Assembly: GCA_019454865.1 (NCBI GenBank)
Contig: JACFNJ010000010.1
Coordinates: 6,548 to 23,937, forward strand
DNA from: Bacteroidia bacterium
GTDB taxonomy: Bacteria; Bacteroidota; Bacteroidia; UKL13-3
DNA: 17,390 nucleotides
Direction of reading: 5' to 3'
The notes below the pieces were generated by a model. It did no database searches. It was not told where the DNA came from and saw only the letters and a program-made list of their open reading frames with translations. The position numbers were made by a program, and so were the translations under genes. Below, piece after piece: positions 13,817 through 17,390 of the stretch; position 1 is the stretch's first letter; every line of letters starts with the position of its first letter.

Positions 13817-16687
13817 TTAATAGGGTATGGTTATAGTTACTAAAGTTCCTGTTGGTCTGTTTTGTTTATCGTATTTATCTGTAATAGTTAATGAAGCTCC
13901 GGTATTTCTAAGTTTATTCATTAATTCCAATCGTGTTTGGTTTGCTTCAGTTGAAAACGATTCGTGTTTTTGGTTTTTTAGTGCATTTAATGCTTGTGCA
14001 CGTTTTCTGCCAATGCCATTGTCATCCACTGTTATTGTTAGTTTGTTTTCAGCAGATGATTGAATAGAAACAGCTAATGTTTTTTCTCCCTCTTTATGTA
14101 ATAGCCCATGTTTTATGGCATTTTCTATGTGTGGTTGAATTAGCATAGGCGGTATTTTTATTGTTTCAATATCCAATTCGGCATCTGTATTTATTGTATA
14201 ATTTAATTCATCCTCTACACGCATTTTTTCTAATGACAGATATAGTTCTAATGCATCTAATTCATCTTTAAGAGTTACCAATTCTTTGTCAGACATTTCT
14301 AAAATACTTCGTGTAAGTTTTGAAAACTTGTTTAAGTAGTTTGCAGCATTGGTTCTGTCATTAGTAAAAATGTAAGCTTGAATTGTATTAAGTGCATTGT
14401 AAAAAAAGTGCGGATTCATTTGCGACTTAATTGCAGTTAATACCGATTTGTTTAGCTCTTTTTCAAGTTTAATGTTTTGGTTAAGCAGAATATTTCTTTT
14501 TTGTAATATTGAGTATTGCCATTTGTAATAGGAATAAACCATTGTGCTTATAATTAATAAACAAGTAAGTATAAACCACCAACGTTTCCACCATGCTGTT
14601 TTTATCTCAAAATGCAATGTTGAACTTTGTAGTACTGTATTGTTTAGTTTAAAATACACGGTATAAACACCCGACTCAAGCGCAGCAAATTGCAATGTTC
14701 TTGAGTTATTAGGAAGCATTTCCCAATTTGTTTGGTTTAATGAGTAGTATAGTTTATCCTCATTGCTTTTTGCATAATTTAGTATGGCATATCTTATACT
14801 AATATTATTTTCGGTATGTTTTAAAATAGAATTATTAAGGTTTATACTTTTTCCATTTACCGTTGTATTATCAATATAAAATAACGACTCCATCTTATTT
14901 TGTTGTTTATTGTTTAGTTGGAGTTTAATAATTGTATTGTCTGCTAATACATATAATGTATTGTTGTAAAAACTTAAATCTTTAATTGTTGAAGAGTTAA
15001 TATTAAGCTGTGTTTCATAAAATACACTGTCGGGGTGCAAACCATTTAATACCATAAGCTTGTTTTCGCCATACACACAAAGTAGGTTATCATTAATTTT
15101 GCGTATTCCTTTAATATTTTCTATTGCTAAGTTATTATTTAGTAGGCTAAAGTTTTTATCGTTTGTAGTTAAATAGAGTTTGTTTTTGGTATTGAGTATA
15201 TAAATACAATTATTAATTGTTACTATTTGCTTTGCATATATTTTGTTTTCGTCTAATAATATTTCGTTTTTATGTAGTGGTGTGATTTTGTGTAATCCAA
15301 TGTTAGTTCCTATATAGATTGCATCATTTGTTTGGTTATAAGCAATTGTTCTTACCCTACTGTTTTTAAATAAAACTTTCATGCTTGGTTCTATCCCTTG
15401 GTCTAATGTGTTAAAAATACTGTCCCAAGTAGTTTTAGTATTCCCGTTTTTATACAATAATGCTAACCCACTTATTGCAAATGCCATATAGGAATCGTTT
15501 ACTTTAGCCACCTCTTTTAGTGCATACTGATAATAAGTTTTTTGTGTATGTGTGTTAAGGTTAAATATATTCATACCTAACGATGAGGTGTAGAATATGT
15601 TTTTGCTTTCATCTAAAAAAGCATAGTATATTGGTGTGTTGTGTAACTGGTAAATTGGTTTTTTGTTTTCAAAATTGAAAGAAAATAAATTACACGCTCC
15701 AAACTTATTAAACACATAATGCCCTTGCGCGTTGCTTATAATACGCGTAGGCTCATCTGCAATTGAAAAACTAACATTATCAATATCCGGGATAACATAT
15801 ATGCCATTATTTAACGTTCCAATCCAATAGTTTCCTAAATAATCTTTGGATAGATGTGTTATACTATTATCTTTAAACCAATGGTAAATTAATTGCTTGT
15901 TTTTGTACAATAAAATGCCCTTGTTACCATAAATGCAGAAATATCCATCAATATTGGCTGTGCCATGAATTAACATGTCATCAGGCAACCGCAATGTTTG
16001 CAATTTACCTTCTAAGTTAGAATAGGTGAGTAATTTTTCGTTTGATTTTTTTTCGAATACTACCGGTTTATTCAGTAGTTCAGTAATCAATAATAAGTTT
16101 GATTTTTGATTAAACGGTAAGGTGCAAACTTTTTCTATAATTAGCCTGTCATCAATTTTATATAAGGTGAAATTTTCAATAAAATAGAACGTATTATTTA
16201 TAAATTCACTGTGTTGAATATTTTTAAAAGTAAATGGAGCGGAAATTGTTTTTATTTTTTTTAAAGTGCTTATGCTATATACATCTATCCCCTTGGTTTG
16301 TATTAAAAATAAATAATTATCGGTAATGCCTATTGGGTTGTAATTTATTGGAAATGATTGCTGCAATGGTTTTAGTGTGTCGTTTTCAGTATAGTAGCAG
16401 TATCCATCAAAGTTTTGATACCAAATTCTACCAATTACATCTTCATTAATATTACTACCGGGTATTGATGTTTGTTTTTGGCTTGTGTATGTTTTAAAAC
16501 TAAATCCATCGTATTTACTAAGCCCTTCCTCCGTTGCAACCCATGTATAACCTGCATTGTCATGTAAAATATTATATACAGTATTTGAAGGTAAACCTTG
16601 CTGCTCACCTATAAATATAGCATACGGATTTTGTGCTAACGATTTAATTGAAAGAAAGAAAAAAAGCAGAATTAACCGATATATCAT
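13817..16687 (-). CDS. Periplasmic-propeller LytS-type sensor histidine kinase
   Basis: 956 residues. A signal peptide ends near residue 19 (SIKSLAQ). Residues 20-600 are a large periplasmic sensor with two-component-regulator propeller repeats, for example WVATEEGLSKYDG (49-61), GNYWIGTLNNGIYVI (285-299) and IYIGTNIGLHKI (457-468). A Y_Y_Y-type beta domain follows (about 630-695), then one transmembrane helix (704-722) and a coiled-coil linker. The cytoplasmic His_kinase domain has phosphoacceptor His760 in QMNPHFFYNALN. The ATPase domain has the N-box PHIENAIKHG with Asn856 and the G-box DDNGIG (888-893). It belongs to the LytS-like family, not the HTCS hybrid family: there is no receiver or AraC domain, and the regulator is a separate gene 8 bases downstream. 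Ligand unknown; polysaccharide sensing is common for this sensor class but not shown here. Confidence 0.95.
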   Translation of the reverse strand: MIYRLILLFFFLSIKSLAQNPYAIFIGEQQGLPSNTVYNILHDNAGYTWVATEEGLSKYDGFSFKTYTSQKQTSIPGSNINEDVIGRIWYQNFDGYCYYTENDTLKPLQQSFPINYNPIGITDNYLFLIQTKGIDVYSISTLKKIKTISAPFTFKNIQHSEFINNTFYFIENFTLYKIDDRLIIEKVCTLPFNQKSNLLLITELLNKPVVFEKKSNEKLLTYSNLEGKLQTLRLPDDMLIHGTANIDGYFCIYGNKGILLYKNKQLIYHWFKDNSITHLSKDYLGNYWIGTLNNGIYVIPDIDNVSFSIADEPTRIISNAQGHYVFNKFGACNLFSFNFENKKPIYQLHNTPIYYAFLDESKNIFYTSSLGMNIFNLNTHTQKTYYQYALKEVAKVNDSYMAFAISGLALLYKNGNTKTTWDSIFNTLDQGIEPSMKVLFKNSRVRTIAYNQTNDAIYIGTNIGLHKITPLHKNEILLDENKIYAKQIVTINNCIYILNTKNKLYLTTNDKNFSLLNNNLAIENIKGIRKINDNLLCVYGENKLMVLNGLHPDSVFYETQLNINSSTIKDLSFYNNTLYVLADNTIIKLQLNNKQQNKMESLFYIDNTTVNGKSINLNNSILKHTENNISIRYAILNYAKSNEDKLYYSLNQTNWEMLPNNSRTLQFAALESGVYTVYFKLNNTVLQSSTLHFEIKTAWWKRWWFILTCLLIISTMVYSYYKWQYSILQKRNILLNQNIKLEKELNKSVLTAIKSQMNPHFFYNALNTIQAYIFTNDRTNAANYLNKFSKLTRSILEMSDKELVTLKDELDALELYLSLEKMRVEDELNYTINTDAELDIETIKIPPMLIQPHIENAIKHGLLHKEGEKTLAVSIQSSAENKLTITVDDNGIGRKRAQALNALKNQKHESFSTEANQTRLELMNKLRNTGASLTITDKYDKQNRPTGTLVTITIPY

Positions 16688-16698
16688 GATTTGTAATA

Positions 16699-16706
16699 CA
16701 AATATA
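16699..16706 (-). promoter_or_regulatory. -7 box (TATATTTG) for the sensor-kinase operon
   Basis: On the minus strand TATATTTG, an exact TAnnTTTG, 11 bases before the kinase ATG. The predicted leader is about five bases long. No TTG at the -33 position, so the promoter may need activation or read different upstream bases. Confidence 0.5.
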
Positions 16707-16919
16707 AAAGTGTAATAAAGTAATTTAAGGTGTAATTTATGAATATGCTGTTTTAGTATATGAAATAGGACTTATAGTTTTTAAAGGGGTAATATTTTTA
16801 ATTTAATGACAATATGAATTCAAATGAGTATTTCATAAACTAAAAACCAACTTTTATAAAATGGCTTAAAAAGGATATAATAAATATATCACTTTTGAGC
16901 ACAGTTAATTATTATTTAT
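16707..16919. other. Divergent intergenic region between the kinase operon and the right-edge gene
   Basis: About 230 bases from 16688, very AT-rich, no open frame or stable hairpin seen. One nine-base match to a LytTR half-site pattern, ACAGTTAAT at 16901-16909, lies 10 bases before the ATG at 16920, without a second copy at the proper distance. The promoter for the plus-strand gene is not recognisable. Confidence 0.5.
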
Positions 16920-17390
16920 ATGAGATACTTTATTTTTTCATTAGTCTTTATTGGGTTTCTTTTTAATACTAATGCCCAGGCACCTGTAATAAATTGGTCC
17001 CATTCCTTTGGTAACAGTCCAACAAGTGTTACATCAACTGCAACTGATGCAAATGGTAATATATATGTTGCAGGTTATTTTTCCGGTAGTGTAGATATGG
17101 ATTTTGGTGTAGGACAAGCCGTTGTAACTTCCCAAGGTCAATACGATGGGTTTGTTGCAAAGTATAATTCATTTGGTGAATTTATTTGGGTGCGTAGGTT
17201 TTCAGGTATTGGTGGACAGCAAGTAAACAATATACACATTGAAAGTGGATATATACATGTAACCGGTTTTTTTGAAAACACAATGACGGTACATGTGCCT
17301 AATGGTCCTTTCCAACTTCCTTCAAACGGAGCTACTGATGCTTTTTGGACTATTTTAAATTCAGACGGTTATTCAATTAAAAATTACCAG
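16920..17390 (+). CDS. Secreted SBBP-type repeat protein, N-terminal part (3' end outside window)
   Basis: Open frame of 157 codons from ATG to the right edge with no stop. Residues 1-20 form a signal peptide (MRYFIFSLVFIGFLFNTNAQ). The mature part shows SBBP-type repeats: ATDANGNIYVAGYFSG (41-56) then YDGFVAKYNSFGEFIWV (75-91), repeated more loosely as IHIESGYIHVTGFFEN (105-120) then TDAFWTILNSDGYS (139-152). The same repeat type is found in the T9SS protein at 11296, so a beta-propeller-like exported protein is expected, probably with a sorting domain beyond the window. It is transcribed away from the sensor-kinase operon. Function unknown. Confidence 0.85.
   Translation, partial: MRYFIFSLVFIGFLFNTNAQAPVINWSHSFGNSPTSVTSTATDANGNIYVAGYFSGSVDMDFGVGQAVVTSQGQYDGFVAKYNSFGEFIWVRRFSGIGGQQVNNIHIESGYIHVTGFFENTMTVHVPNGPFQLPSNGATDAFWTILNSDGYSIKNYQ

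Noticed and set aside
13068..16687. A polysaccharide utilisation locus controlled by the sensor kinase
   Set aside because: No SusC/SusD pair, glycoside hydrolase or sulfatase gene is present in the window, and the kinase is not a hybrid HTCS protein.
16901..16909. ACAGTTAAT before the right-edge gene as a LytTR regulator binding site (also AACGTTTAT at 11125-11133)
   Set aside because: Each matches a LytTR half-site pattern, but functional sites are direct repeats about 21-22 bases apart and no second copy is found at that distance. Single matches are expected by chance in AT-rich gaps of this size.

Overview
The window looks like ordinary chromosome from a low-GC (roughly one third G+C) member of the Bacteroidota. 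Four things point there: a type IX secretion (T9SS) C-terminal sorting domain; a propeller-type periplasmic sensor kinase paired with a LytTR response regulator; almost no Shine-Dalgarno sequences ahead of start codons; and repeated exact copies of the Bacteroidota -7 promoter box TAnnTTTG just upstream of genes. The order or family cannot be fixed from the sequence alone. No tRNA, rRNA, CRISPR array, insertion sequence, phage gene or recognisable defence gene is visible.

Left part (1-5940): the C-terminal 525 codons of valyl-tRNA synthetase enter from the left edge. They converge on an acetyl-CoA acetyltransferase (minus strand), with a terminator hairpin between that can serve both genes. 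A class IV aminotransferase / aminodeoxychorismate lyase-like gene (plus) follows. Then comes a minus-strand pair, a cystathionine beta-synthase-like enzyme with C-terminal CBS domains followed 17 bases later by dephospho-CoA kinase.

Middle part (6055-11089): AMP nucleosidase, a YkuK-like RNase H-fold protein (DUF458), a 134-residue protein I cannot assign with certainty, the signal recognition particle GTPase Ffh, and a DUF1275/YoaK-type membrane protein all run on the plus strand. Facing them on the minus strand are a YjdM/PhnA zinc-ribbon protein and a SIR2 deacylase that has lost its zinc-binding cysteines. These are housekeeping and core-metabolism genes with no obvious common pathway.

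Right part (11296-17390): a secreted repeat protein with a T9SS sorting domain, a strong hairpin terminator, then a two-gene operon on the minus strand. In that operon a 956-residue periplasmic-propeller sensor kinase is followed 8 bases later by a LytTR response regulator. Transcribed divergently from the kinase is the start of a second secreted protein of the same repeat type, cut off by the right edge. The natural reading is a surface-sensing signalling pair flanked by two exported propeller-like proteins it may control, but the link is only by position.

The most useful pattern beyond the gene list is the promoter layout. Seven genes carry an exact TAnnTTTG box 4-60 bases from the start codon, and in two of them (the CBS-like gene and the 134-residue gene) the box is so close that the transcript should be leaderless or nearly so. 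I found no convincing previously undescribed system.
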